This document shows positions 1-10,500 of a stretch of DNA of 64,000 bases, piece after piece (the first letter of the stretch is position 1; every line of letters starts with the position of its first letter). Position numbers and translations under genes: made by a program. Origin of the DNA: Acanthamoeba sp. SK_2022b (taxonomy: Eukaryota; Discosea; Longamoebia; Acanthamoebidae); assembly GCA_027943245.1 (NCBI GenBank), contig JANDJZ010000042.1, positions 1-64,000 on the forward strand. Reading direction: 5' to 3'. The notes below the pieces were generated by a model. The model saw nothing but the letters and a program-made list of their open reading frames with translations. It was not told where the DNA came from and did no database searches.

Positions 1-3000
1 AGAAGGATCGAGAGCACTAACCCAGCAACACCCCCGCACTCAGCACTCTACCACCAGCAAATAATATGGTCTTTGGTAACGCTTAGCCTACTACTCTTAC
101 ACCTACCAGGAGTGGAAGCAGCCGGCACCAATGGGGGATCAACTAACACCAACACGGCAATGGCAACAGCCATCACGCTTATCTCACTCAACATCAGGAA
201 AAACTGGCGAGAGATCCCCATGCTATGTCAAGCCATGAAAACTAATAACCGGGACATAGCAGCCCTCCAAGAAGTAGGTAGGTGGAGCGAAGAATATCCC
301 GTTGAGCTAGAAAGAGCAGCAACCAGCCACGGATTCTCGATTCTCTGGAACCTTAAATCTAAACTGGCGACAGTGGCCCACAGGAGATCCAAAGGGACCC
401 GACAACAACCCTATAAAAGCACTCCCACAAGGATCAAGCCAGGAGGCGGGACTGCATACATAATAAAAGAGGAGTTGGTGTGCCGCACCACTATACACAA
501 TACCACCAAAACCAATGGAAAAAACATGGCCAGGCTACACCGCCTCTCAATCAGAGGCGCCGGCCAAGACATCAACTTCTACAACATCTATGCACCATCT
601 GGTAATGAAGTAAAAAACAACAAATTCATCAGCGAACACATCCCCCGCATTATACAAAACACTAGCAACAAGACCCCGTTTGCACTAATCGGAGACTGGA
701 ACGCAACACTGTCACCAGGCGAAAAATGGACAAACTATGGTAGGACAAGCCGCCAAAAACAATATAGAGCTATCTGGGACCTTGTCAACACAAAAAGAGT
801 CGTTGACATACATCGTGAAATGAACCCACAATGTAATAAACACACCTTCCGACAACTCAAAAAACCCAAAAAAAACAAAACACAGCCGCGCATCACAACC
901 ACACGCATAGACTACTGCCTGACCAACAAATACATGAGCAGAAGGGTCACACACACAGACATCCAACCAGCACCTATAAATACAGATCACGACCTGATCA
1001 GCGTAACCTTCACCACAGACACTCCCAGACACCAGACCCGCACACCACCCACCCGCCCAGACACCCGACCCACATACAAACTCAACGGAGACAAGGAGAA
1101 AGCTGAACTGAAGCACCAACTGGCAGCACTTGCACAACAAAGAAGAGATGCAAGTACAGATCTAACACCCATAAACGTACAGGGCGCCCACAATGAACTC
1201 ACAAAAGACATAAACATCGCCCTAGACCAAGTGATACCCAAAACCATAGGCAAAGCACCAGTACCATTCTGGAATGCCGCAGACGCTGAATCCAAGAAAT
1301 ACCGCCGTGACATCACAAAAGCTATCAACGCGCTGGCCCACTCGCTCAGACACAGGAGCGCACCAGACCTAGGAGCGGGCACCCGAATAAGACTCTTGGG
1401 AGAAGAAATTACAGTACCCACTGTCTACAGCGTCCCACAGATTGAGAAATCAATGACCATGCTTATGGAACGCCGCAAGGCCCTGTCTAAAACAATTAAA
1501 AAGAGCCAAAATGAGATGGCCCGCAGCAATGCATGCAGGTTTGCACATAAACTGGTAGAAGCGGGACACTCTCTCCACAGGGACTTCTGGAGACTTCTAG
1601 GCACCCAAAAACGAGCCCAACAATGTATCAGAGCGGTTAGGACACCACACAATGGCACTGTACAGTACCATACCGATGAGGACACAATAAAAAACGAATT
1701 CGCCAATTGGTGGGGTAGGCTTTTCACAAGCACACCAGACCAACAAGGACCCGAACCCTGGACAGAACACATCCAACAGATCAGTACCAAACATAACATC
1801 CTTCTCAACCAAACAATCACTATAGAAGAGGTGAAAAACACAATAAAAGAATTGAAAAACACGACGCCTGGAACAGATGGGATACCTGCAGCAGCCCTCA
1901 AAGCCCTACCTGATGTGCACATAGAATTACTAGTCCACATATTCAACAGGTGCCTCAGGGGAGAACATATACCTGACAGCTGGAAGGAGGCAGCCATCAC
2001 CCTCATTTATAAAGAAGGAGACAAGGCACACCCTGGAAACTATAGACCCATCACACTCCTACAAGTCCAGTACAAACTCTACACAAGCATCCTCACAAAC
2101 AGACTGTACAAAGCCTTCAACAAAACAGTACTCAGCAAGCTCCAGAACGGTTTTAGACCAGGCCACTCCAGCCAAAACTGTATTAGAGCACTCACAGATG
2201 CCATAGAGGACAGCCACCAACGCAATAAAGAGATACACCTAGCCTACATAGACCTCAGTAAAGCATATGACAGCGTTTCACATAATGCCCTACTCAAGGT
2301 ACTAGCACTGCACGGAGTCAATGACAGCTTCATCAAAGCAATCAAAAATATTTACCTCAACAGCACTGTACAACTGAAGATCAACAACACGCTCACAAAA
2401 AAAATACCATACTCTAAAGGGGTCCGCCAAGGAGATGGCCTCTCACCCCTACTGTTCATCATCTTCCTCAACCCACTGCTAAAATGGATAGAAGAAGATC
2501 AAAGAGCAGGGTACACCTTTGCCAGCCAATTCAGATTGGCCCTACTGGCATACTGTGATGATATAGTGCTCCTAGGGCGAAACAAGGCAGACATAGACAG
2601 CACCTTTGAGAAACTCACACTATACTATGACCACCACAACCTCCAGATTAACACCAACAAGTCAGGCTACACCACAAACGCCCCAGACCAGTCACACAAC
2701 CTTAAATACCACGACAGCCATATAAGCAAAATTGGACCAGATGAACACTACAAGTACCTAGGAATATGGATCAGCCTGACACTCAACTGGGACAGACAGA
2801 TAACTGAGACTAAGAATAAGGTAACAGCCTGCCTGGCTATGCTGAAAGGCAAACGCCTACCAGCTGACCTCATGGCCTCAGTACTCAATGCCACGGCCAT
2901 AGCAGTGGTAGCATATAGCCTACATGCAGTACCCTACAGCAAAGAAACACTACTGCACATCAACAGACAGATGGCTAACGCCTTGAAACAAAAATTGGGA

Positions 3001-3447
3001 CTGGCCAGGCGCTATGACAGCGAACCCATGTTCCTCAAAAAAAGTGAAGGGGGACTAGGACTGCTTGACCTTCACAGCAAAGCCCAATTCATCAACATCA
3101 GCAGCACCACAAACATGCTCAACACGAACACAGTTGCAACAGACACTATCCTAGCCAGCATGACCAACCTCCCAAGCCCTAGCAACACCCTGGGGAGGTG
3201 GCAGACGGCCCTGCAGACAGCAAGGATCGTACCTGTCATCAACATGGTGGACCCTAACTTCATCCATGTAGGCTGCAACAGCAACAACATGACCATACAG
3301 AAACTATACAAGCTGGGGATAACAAGATGGAAGCTCCTACCCCAACAACCCGACCTCCTAAAAAAAAATACTGTGAGATGGTCCACCTGCCCAGTAAAGC
3401 CAATGCTGAGGACATTGAGGAGCTGGTCAACAAACTCAAACTCATAG
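1..3447 (+). CDS. LINE ORF: APE endonuclease plus reverse transcriptase (5' partial)
   Basis: The frame has no stop from base 1 to 3447, so the start is probably upstream; the first in-frame ATG is at 160. The endonuclease domain follows at once, with a LISLNI start, a QEVG motif (catalytic Glu), GDWN, and a C-terminal TDHD motif. The reverse transcriptase lies around 1860-2760. It has the FRPGHS fingers motif near 2152, AYIDLSKAYD (first catalytic Asp) near 2245, a VRQGDGLSP block, and the active site YCDD at 2551-2562. The enzyme would nick the target DNA and copy the element RNA at the nick. No internal stop or obvious deletion is seen, so the copy may be young. The frame ends shortly after a run of nine A at 3360-3368, and the RNase H lies in the -1 frame (next entry). 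Confidence 0.93.
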   Translation, partial: RRIESTNPATPPHSALYHQQIIWSLVTLSLLLLHLPGVEAAGTNGGSTNTNTAMATAITLISLNIRKNWREIPMLCQAMKTNNRDIAALQEVGRWSEEYPVELERAATSHGFSILWNLKSKLATVAHRRSKGTRQQPYKSTPTRIKPGGGTAYIIKEELVCRTTIHNTTKTNGKNMARLHRLSIRGAGQDINFYNIYAPSGNEVKNNKFISEHIPRIIQNTSNKTPFALIGDWNATLSPGEKWTNYGRTSRQKQYRAIWDLVNTKRVVDIHREMNPQCNKHTFRQLKKPKKNKTQPRITTTRIDYCLTNKYMSRRVTHTDIQPAPINTDHDLISVTFTTDTPRHQTRTPPTRPDTRPTYKLNGDKEKAELKHQLAALAQQRRDASTDLTPINVQGAHNELTKDINIALDQVIPKTIGKAPVPFWNAADAESKKYRRDITKAINALAHSLRHRSAPDLGAGTRIRLLGEEITVPTVYSVPQIEKSMTMLMERRKALSKTIKKSQNEMARSNACRFAHKLVEAGHSLHRDFWRLLGTQKRAQQCIRAVRTPHNGTVQYHTDEDTIKNEFANWWGRLFTSTPDQQGPEPWTEHIQQISTKHNILLNQTITIEEVKNTIKELKNTTPGTDGIPAAALKALPDVHIELLVHIFNRCLRGEHIPDSWKEAAITLIYKEGDKAHPGNYRPITLLQVQYKLYTSILTNRLYKAFNKTVLSKLQNGFRPGHSSQNCIRALTDAIEDSHQRNKEIHLAYIDLSKAYDSVSHNALLKVLALHGVNDSFIKAIKNIYLNSTVQLKINNTLTKKIPYSKGVRQGDGLSPLLFIIFLNPLLKWIEEDQRAGYTFASQFRLALLAYCDDIVLLGRNKADIDSTFEKLTLYYDHHNLQINTNKSGYTTNAPDQSHNLKYHDSHISKIGPDEHYKYLGIWISLTLNWDRQITETKNKVTACLAMLKGKRLPADLMASVLNATAIAVVAYSLHAVPYSKETLLHINRQMANALKQKLGLARRYDSEPMFLKKSEGGLGLLDLHSKAQFINISSTTNMLNTNTVATDTILASMTNLPSPSNTLGRWQTALQTARIVPVINMVDPNFIHVGCNSNNMTIQKLYKLGITRWKLLPQQPDLLKKNTVRWSTCPVKPMLRTLRSWSTNSNS

Positions 3448-4961
3448 ACAAACACAACATCAAGGAACGCACAAACCTACCACCCCCACCACCCACCAAC
3501 AAGCTGGTACTGGCAGATACAGAAGGCCTGCACCACATCAACTACGCCACCAACACCATGAGAATGTGGACAGATGGAGGATACAAAGATGGCATCTCCA
3601 CAGCTGCAGTTTATGCAGGCAACCATGCCCACCTCCAAAGAAGAGTATTCATAAAGCATGGCCAGTCGTCCTTCACTGGAGAACTTGTGGCCATACTCAT
3701 GGCCTTACAAATGGCACCCACCAACATCAACCTGGAAATCATCACAGACTGCACCAGTGCCATCTCTGCCATAGAAAACTTTGGCAAATGGAAAGCCAGC
3801 CACCAAGCCAACACTGAAGGCCGCAGCATCATCAGAGCAGCCCTCACACACATCAAACTCAGGAAAAAAGCCAAACTTAACACCCTCTTCACCTACATAC
3901 CTAGCCACATTGACAGGAAAACTGCCAAATACCAGGAGATCGGTGGCAGTGATCTGGCCAAATGGGAAGGAAAGATCAAAGCCATCAAGGACTGGCATGG
4001 TGCAGACTACAGTGACATAGTGGCAGGCAACATAGAAGCAGACCGCCTAGCCACAGAAGCCAGGACCCAACCAACCTCTGTCTACCACTACAACAGCTCT
4101 AGTGCACTAGACAGAATGGTGCTCATCAACACAACAGGTGGGCTGGTGGAGTCAGGGCTCAAAGACATCATCAACCTCAACCACACCAACACTATCAAAG
4201 CCAAACAAAGTGCACGCAAATCTAGAGGGGAATACCTCCGCGACAAACACACGGACTACACCAGATCTGTAGTACAAGGAGGTAAAGGAGACAGGGGACT
4301 CAACCTATGGGCACTTAAAGCTAGATTCAAATCGCAAGCCCCCAATGCTGAACGCATGCACCTGTACTGGGATAGGACTGGCAACAGCAACGTATGGGTA
4401 GCCAGAGCCGAGCCGGACGGACCGCAGGCTGAAACCTGGCGCCTCAACAAGAGAGTCTACAGCACACAGGAATGCCACCTGTGCACCAAGGCCGGACCAT
4501 GCGGGGAAGACACAGCTATACTGATCCAGGAGCCTCCCAGACCAGGACACAAGGACATGCACCACCATGTCTATACGGAATGCCAGGCAACACAACACCT
4601 ACGAAATACCCGCAATCAGGAAATCGTCGAACGCATCCTCGCAACATCCGAGAACAAGCAAATCCGACCCAACGACATCACCCTATGGTTTGGAGAGGGG
4701 CCAATAGAAACACTGGACCCCACTGACCCACGATCGGCGCTCGCTAAATACAACGGGAATATGGGGGCGCTAGGCTTCTGCCCCTTAGCCCTTAAGCAAG
4801 CCATGCGCAGGTGGGGTGTCCCCAAGACAGCGGTCGACAACTGCATTAGGGAAGTGCTCCACACAGTATGTCAATACGCTCGGAAAATGTGGCACGTACA
4901 CAGAGAAGGCGCGATAGCGGTCAGAAAAGCAGCCAACAATACCCGCAAAGGCATAACGTAA
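3327..4961 (+). CDS. LINE RNase H and C-terminal zinc-finger region, in the -1 frame
   Basis: This frame overlaps the end of the endonuclease/RT frame by 121 bp. It encodes an RNase H fold: MWTDGGY (first Asp), FTGELVA (Glu), IITDCTSA (Asp) and GNIEADRLA (last Asp). A Cys/His cluster follows (CHLCTKAGPC, then HHHVYTEC), as is common after RNase H in LINEs. RNase H removes the RNA strand of the RNA-DNA hybrid. In related elements the domain is the C-terminus of the RT polyprotein, so a separate frame is unusual. An in-frame ATG exists at 3327, but a slippery A run at 3360-3366 sits exactly where a -1 shift would join the two frames. Either programmed frameshifting or a one-base indel in the A run would explain the arrangement. 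Confidence 0.9.
   Translation: MEAPTPTTRPPKKKYCEMVHLPSKANAEDIEELVNKLKLIDKHNIKERTNLPPPPPTNKLVLADTEGLHHINYATNTMRMWTDGGYKDGISTAAVYAGNHAHLQRRVFIKHGQSSFTGELVAILMALQMAPTNINLEIITDCTSAISAIENFGKWKASHQANTEGRSIIRAALTHIKLRKKAKLNTLFTYIPSHIDRKTAKYQEIGGSDLAKWEGKIKAIKDWHGADYSDIVAGNIEADRLATEARTQPTSVYHYNSSSALDRMVLINTTGGLVESGLKDIINLNHTNTIKAKQSARKSRGEYLRDKHTDYTRSVVQGGKGDRGLNLWALKARFKSQAPNAERMHLYWDRTGNSNVWVARAEPDGPQAETWRLNKRVYSTQECHLCTKAGPCGEDTAILIQEPPRPGHKDMHHHVYTECQATQHLRNTRNQEIVERILATSENKQIRPNDITLWFGEGPIETLDPTDPRSALAKYNGNMGALGFCPLALKQAMRRWGVPKTAVDNCIREVLHTVCQYARKMWHVHREGAIAVRKAANNTRKGIT
3360..3368 (+). promoter_or_regulatory. Candidate -1 ribosomal frameshift site (A AAA AAA)
   Basis: Nine consecutive A run from 3360 to 3368. 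Relative to the upstream frame they read A AAA AAA, matching the X XXY YYZ slippery heptamer at 3360-3366. Slipping back one base enters the RNase H frame with no stop. A downstream stimulatory structure was not established. Confidence 0.45.
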
Positions 4962-5037
4962 AAACCAGGAATTTACCAGGACGCAGGGAGGGGGCCAATC
5001 GCCCTAGACCCCAAGTGGGGCTCCTCCCTGTCCGCAC

Positions 5038-5072
<35 letters not shown>

Positions 5073-5075
5073 AAG

Positions 5076-5594
5076 ATGGCCGCAAAGGTGCGCGAGAGCT
5101 GAATGAAGGAGGACAAAATGACGAAGGAATGCTGACCTTTCAACGCAGGGAAAGACTGTACTTGATCTCGACAGATACCTGGGCCAGCGCGTCACCGTCA
5201 AGTTCTCCGGCGGGCGCGAAGGTGCGCCCCCATCTCCATTTCTAACCCCCCCCCCTCTTCCTTTCTCATCAATTGGTGCCATGCATGCTGCTAGTGACGG
5301 GTCTGCTCAAGGGCTACGACACTCTGGTAAATCTCGTGCTCGATGAGACGAAGGAATTTTTGCGAGGTACTACCGCCCATCCATGCGTCACGGCAGATGG
5401 CGTGCAGCAGACCAGGTCTGAGCGGTGTATGTGTACACGTGCGTGCAGACCCCACCGACCCGTACAAGCCGTCCGTGCGGACGCGAGGACTGGGCCTGAC
5501 GGTGTGCAAGGGCAGCTCGGTCATGCTCATCTGTCCCGTCGACGGCACTGAGGAGATCCCCAACCCCTTCCTCAAGAGCGAAGAGGAGATCTGA
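5076..5594 (+). CDS. LSM7: U6 snRNA-associated Sm-like protein LSm7
   Basis: Four exons: 5076-5087, 5149-5221, 5295-5366 and 5449-5594, giving 100 residues, close to the usual size of about 103. The first coding exon is only 12 bases (M-A-A-K). Sm motif 1 carries LDLDRYLGQRV, KFSGGREV and GLLKGYDTLVNLVLD. Sm motif 2 has GLTVCKGSSVMLICP, followed by the family-typical ending D-G-T-E-E-I-P-N-P-F. LSm7 is a subunit of the LSm1-7 ring (cytoplasmic mRNA decay) and the LSm2-8 ring (nuclear U6 snRNA). The poly-A tail of the retrotransposon ends 5 bp before the ATG, so the natural 5' UTR and promoter are either displaced or replaced by the element. The coding region looks intact. Confidence 0.93.
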
Positions 5595-5717
5595 ACCGGC
5601 ATCTTTCTTTCTCTCTCTCTCTCTCTTCCCCTCCTTCTTTCCCTGTCTCTCCATCATTTCACTTGATCGTACATGAAGCCGCGGCCTCTTCTTCGTCTCT
5701 TGCCTTGTCCCGTTTTG

Positions 5718-7328
5718 TTAACAGTGTTGGCAGCATCCAAAGGTGAAGACCTGCACGCGGTGGTTGGCGCTGTCGGCCACGAAGATGCGGCCCTTGTGGT
5801 CCACGGCCACCCCGCGCGGGTGGTCGAAGCAGCCCTCGGCCTGGCCCTCGCGGCCGATCGCGCCCAGGAACCGCCCGTGGCCGTCGAACGCCTGCACGCG
5901 GTGGTTGTCCGTCACAAACACCCTCGTCGCGGCCAGCGCGTCCTCGTGTCGGGCGGCCCTGACGACGTCGTCCTCCCCTTCGACCACGACGATGTCGCGC
6001 GGGTACTGGAAGCGGCCCTCCCCGCCAAAGGCGCGCTGGAAGCGGCCCTGGCCGTCAAACACCTGCACGCGGTGGTTGTCCGTGTCGGCCACCCACACCA
6101 GGCCCTGTCGGCGGTCCACGGCGATGCCGCAGGGCTGCTGCAGCTGTCCCTCCTGGTCGCCGTTGGTGCCAAAGGCCAGCAGGAAGTTGCCCTGCATGTC
6201 AAAGGCCTGGACGCGATGGTTGCCCGAGTCGCTCACGAAGACGCGCCCGCGTTGCGCGTCGACGGCCACGCCCCACGGCTGCTGCATCTGGCCGTTGCGC
6301 CGGCCCTGCCCCCCGAACGCGCTCTGCAGCTTGCCCTGGTTGTCAAACACCTGCACGCGGTGGTTGTCCCTGTCGGCCACCAGCACCTGCAGCCCTGGCT
6401 GCCCCCCGGGCCCCGCTTGCGGCAGTGCCAAAGTGGCGAGGCCCCGCGGGTGGTAGAAGCGACCGAGAGCGGCGCCCTCCCCGCCAAACTTGCCCACGAA
6501 GCGGCCCTTGGCGTCAAACACCTGCACGCGGTGGTTGCTGTGGTCGGCCACCACGATGCCTCGGGAGCCCGGCGCGACGGCCACCCCACACGGAGCCAGA
6601 AACTGGCCGTCGGCCGAGCCCTTGGTGCCCCACGCGCGCAGGAAGCGGCCGCGGGGCTTGAGGGCCAGCTTGAGGCTGCTCACCTCCTCCTCGAGCGCGC
6701 GCATGCGTAGGAGGAAGGGCCGCATGGGCACCAGCGGGCAGGCCTTGAAGTGGGCGTCTAGGTCGCGTCGCGGCAGCACCACCGCGCAGCCGATGTCTGA
6801 CGACGGGCACTGCATGGGCACGGCTGGGCAGGTTCCCTTGTGAGCCAGCACTTGTGCCGGCGCCACCGCTTGACCACAGCCTTGCCCACACGCTGCACAG
6901 GGAGAGGTGAGCCTACTACATTCCCACTGCTCTCGCTGGGGCCGTACGTTTGGGGCAGAGCTGGATGTGTCGGGCGAGGTCGCCTCGCTTTTGCCGACTC
7001 TCGCACACAGGGCAGGCCACGAGAAGGGCGTCGAGCGCGTTGGTGACAATGAGCGGGGCGGGTTGGAGGGCGGACATCTGGACACGGCCGCGGCAATTGG
7101 GGCATGTGGGCTCCCGAGCGAGCCACTGGACCAGGCACGCGCGGCAGAAGGTCACCCGGCAGCCGGGCTCCACCACGGGGTCGACCAGCGCGTCGCGGCA
7201 GACTAGGCACTCGAGACTTTCGTCCACCTCGCCCAAGTAGCGATACCCCGTCCTTCCCTGTACCCACGCAGCCACAAATTATAAGCACGAAGCTGCACTG
7301 AAGCAGAAGTGCTGTGACATACCTCCAT
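5718..7328 (-). CDS. RING finger / TRAF-type zinc finger / NHL-repeat protein (TRIM-NHL-like E3 ligase)
   Basis: Three exons (7328-7323, 7257-6948, 6892-5718) encode 496 residues. The first coding exon is ATG GAG only. A C3HC4 RING starts near residue 19 (CLVC, then FCRACL and CPNC) and would recruit a ubiquitin E2. A second Cys/His-rich block of TRAF type (CPKPCGQGC, HKGTCP, then HFKAC) spans about residues 75-150. A short heptad segment (LRMRALEEEVSSLKLAL) precedes the beta-propeller. The C-terminal 310 residues are at least six NHL repeats with the recurring core N-H-R-V-Q-V-F-D, a substrate- or RNA-binding propeller in TRIM-NHL proteins. No B-box is present, unlike animal TRIMs. It is tail-to-tail with LSM7, 124 bp apart. 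The repeats are near-identical at DNA level, so the plus strand also shows a long spurious frame. Confidence 0.88.
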
Positions 7329-7517
7329 GGTATCGAGCCTGTTCCTGCGTTTTTTGCTGAATAAATGGTTAAAAAAAAGAAATTAACTTTAATTGGTCGT
7401 TGCCATGTAGCGCTGAAAAGGAAAAACAACCTTTCTTATCTTTTCTTTTCTTCCGCCGAAAACAGTTGCCTCTAGAAGTACAAGGGCCCTTGCGTGTGAG
7501 GTAATATTCGAGACCAC

Positions 7518-10500
7518 TCACGCGGAGGAGGAGGATGGGAGGAGGGTGAGGAGACGGGCGAAGGAGGGCCTGTCAGAGGGCACGTCGGACCAGCACCGCG
7601 CCACAATCTCGAGCAGTCCCAGGGGCACGCCCTCCGGCAGGCTGTGGGGCGACGGCATGGGGAGCTTGTCCCGGTTGTAGCCCGCCAGCGCCACGATCTC
7701 CATTCGCTTCTTGCCCTTCCACGGCTTGCGGAGCGTCAGCAGTTCCTGTCACCCATCGAAGGGAGATTGTAAGGTGGCGGTCTAGGCAACTTCAGGTGGC
7801 GCAGCGCGTGTACCCAGAGAACGTTGCCGTAGCTGAAGACGTCGCACTTTTGGTCGTAGGGCTCCTGTCGCAGGCATTCGGGGGCCATGTAGGAGGGCGT
7901 GCCGGCGAACGACTCCTGGGCGCCCTCCCGCAGGTCCTCGTCCTTTGTCTGCATGAATCCCACGTCGCCGATTTTCACCGACAAGTGGTGGTCCAGTAGA
8001 ATGTTGGCCGGCTGCACCCAGAGCAGGGCAAGAAGGAAGGGGAGAGTTACGAGTATGAGTATGACGTTTCTCCCTGTATAGAGGGACAAGCTGTCCAAAG
8101 AAACGTGGATGAAGGGGCAAGACCTTGAGATCTCGGTGGATGAGCGGCGGGTCCATCATGTGCAGGAAGTTCATCCCCTTGGCGATCTCCCTCGCCAGCT
8201 GAAGCAGTAACTGCGCTGGGATCCTACGCGGGCAAAAAATATTAAAAATAATTATAAAAAGAGGTGAAAAATGATAAAGAACGAAGGGGGGGAGAGAGAG
8301 AGAGTACTTGGCCTCTCCTCGTCGAGTGGCTTTGAGGAGGTGGGCCAGCGTGTTGTTGCTCATGAGCTCCATGACGATCGACATGTGCGGGTACTCCACA
8401 CACACGCCCATCAACTGCACGACATGATAGTGGCGCAGCTTACTGCGTCCCGCACACCCACCACGCACGTGAGATCAAACCTTAGCAGCTAATGGAGAGG
8501 GGGGGGGGTGGCAAGCAGTAGCACGAAACCTGAGGAAGAGGGACTCCTGCTGGAACTGAAGGCGGAAGGTGTCGTCGTCCCGCTGGTTCTTGATGACCTT
8601 GACCGCCACGTAGTCGCCGCGCCAATCGGCTTTGTACACGTCAGCAAAGGCACCGCTCCCCAAGAGCTCGCCCAGCTTCATCTCCTCCCACTTGATCACC
8701 TGCACAGCTGCCGATATGGCCGCCACTATTTGTGTGCATTACACATGTTGAGTCTCAATGAATGCTTGGGTTGGTGAGGCGACGATGGATGGAAGCGAAC
8801 CTCGGTGCTTTTCTTCGGCTTCGACGAGAGCGCGTTCGCGGTTGACCAGCTTCTCCTTCTGTTTGTCGATCCGTTTCTCCAGCTTGAGCAGCTCCTTCTC
8901 GCGCATCCCCACCCACCCCTCCTTCGAATTGACTGCGCACACAACCAAAAGAATGTCAGTAATGTGCGTGTGCATCGCCGCGACCTCCATCCACGTGGGA
9001 GCGAGGGGGGCGTACTGCGCTGCTCGGCTTCGGTGAGTTCCTGCTCCTTGAGGTAGAGCTCCTTTTCCTTGAGCGTGAGCCCATCCCGCAGGTCGTCGAG
9101 CTCGCGCTCGCGCTGGTCGAGGTCCACTCGCTTGGTGCGCCGCTCCTCCGTTTCCTCGGGGGCGGGCTCGCCGCGCGGCGATCGCTCCGACGCCACCGAC
9201 GGCCGACGAAGCGTGCCATTGCTCGTCTTGGCCCCCGCGTTGTTGATCAGCGCCGCCGAGCTTGACGTTGGCTCCGCCGCCTGCACCATTCTCGCGTGAG
9301 CATGCCATGCATTCCACGGCCACACACAAGCACAGCAACAACCAACCAACAGCAACCGACCTTGAAGCCAAACCAGGAGAGTCGGCTGCTGGGTCCCTTC
9401 TCCTTGTCCTTGGCCTCCTTCAGCAGCTTCACGACCGCCCGGCTCTTGGCAATGTCGCCTGTGCATGGCCATTCATCATCGACATCGAGACCAGTGTTAT
9501 CACTCGCTCGTTTGTGCGTGGCGTAGCGTGTGTGGTTGGAGTGTGGGAGCAAAGCCTACCGGGCAGCTTGCCCTTGTTGTTCTTGAGGGAGGGGCTGGCG
9601 CCGCGTTCAATGAGCGCGCGGGTGACGTCGGTCTTGGAGCTGTGCGCGGCGTAGTGCAGCGGCGTCCATCCCATGCTGTCCTTGGCGTTGACCTTGGCCT
9701 CGTGCTTGAGCAGCCACGACACGCTGTGTTGCTTGTCATTGATGATCGCCCTGCACCGTGTACGCACAACGTAACGCAACGCAAGCGTGTGCGCGTGAGA
9801 AGCGGAACGAAAGCAACAGTGTATGGAGTGTGGCGAGGGCGGAAGCACCAATGGAGCGGAGTGTAGCCGTTGGTCTCGTCGTGGCAATCGATAGACGCGC
9901 CTCGCGTCCACAAGTACTCGAGCTTCTTCAGATCCTGGCTGAAGGTGGCCTCCATCATTTCTGATTCGTAAAAGAAGAAAAAAGTCACATTAAAAAAGTA
10001 ATAAATGCTACCTATGAGAAGCCGTAGCACAAAAACGGTTTTTGTAGCCAAAATAGAATAAAAATAAATAGAAAATAGACCGTGGACACCGCGAATAATT
10101 GGTGTGCTGAGGGTGACTTGCCTTGGGTGGTGACGACGTCGCTGAGGGCACCCTTCTCTCTCTGCTTCCTCATCAACGCGTTGGCTGCGGCCGACGAGGA
10201 AGACGAAGAAGAGGAGGATGAAGCGGTCGGGGCCTCTTTGCTCGAAGGCGTCGCAGCAGCGTTGCGCGGGGAGACAGGGGACGACGAGCTTGAGATGGTA
10301 GCTCGGCGTCCCATCTCGTCCTGCCCCGGCGACTCTCCTTTCTTTTTGTTCTTCTGCTCCTTCTCCTCGTGAGCTACCCTCCTGGGAGCTCTGGGCGACA
10401 ACCCGATCTTGTCAATCTTTTCCTTCTCTTCATCTTCGCTACTCCCGCGCAAGCTCTTGCCGGCTCGTCGGTGGCGGTTGTTGTCCTCGCGGTCGCTGGA

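Larger units (their letters stand above)
1..5070 (+). mobile_element. Non-LTR (LINE-type) retrotransposon, 5' end outside the window
   Basis: The element carries an APE-type endonuclease, a reverse transcriptase and an RNase H, in that order, and ends in a pure run of 30 A at 5041-5070. This is the hallmark layout and tail of a non-LTR retrotransposon that integrates by target-primed reverse transcription. No LTRs are visible. The presence of RNase H points to the I/Tad/R1-like side of LINE diversity rather than L1 (family knowledge; the clade is not determined). The reading frame is open from base 1, so the 5' end lies upstream of the window. The element is clearly more A-rich than the surrounding genes. 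It ends 5 bp before the start codon of LSM7. No target-site duplication can be checked because the 5' end is missing. Confidence 0.95.

Noticed and set aside
5673..6710. Long plus-strand open frame (345 codons)
   Set aside because: It is the antisense shadow of the GC-rich NHL repeats; the minus strand carries the RING, zinc-finger and NHL motifs.
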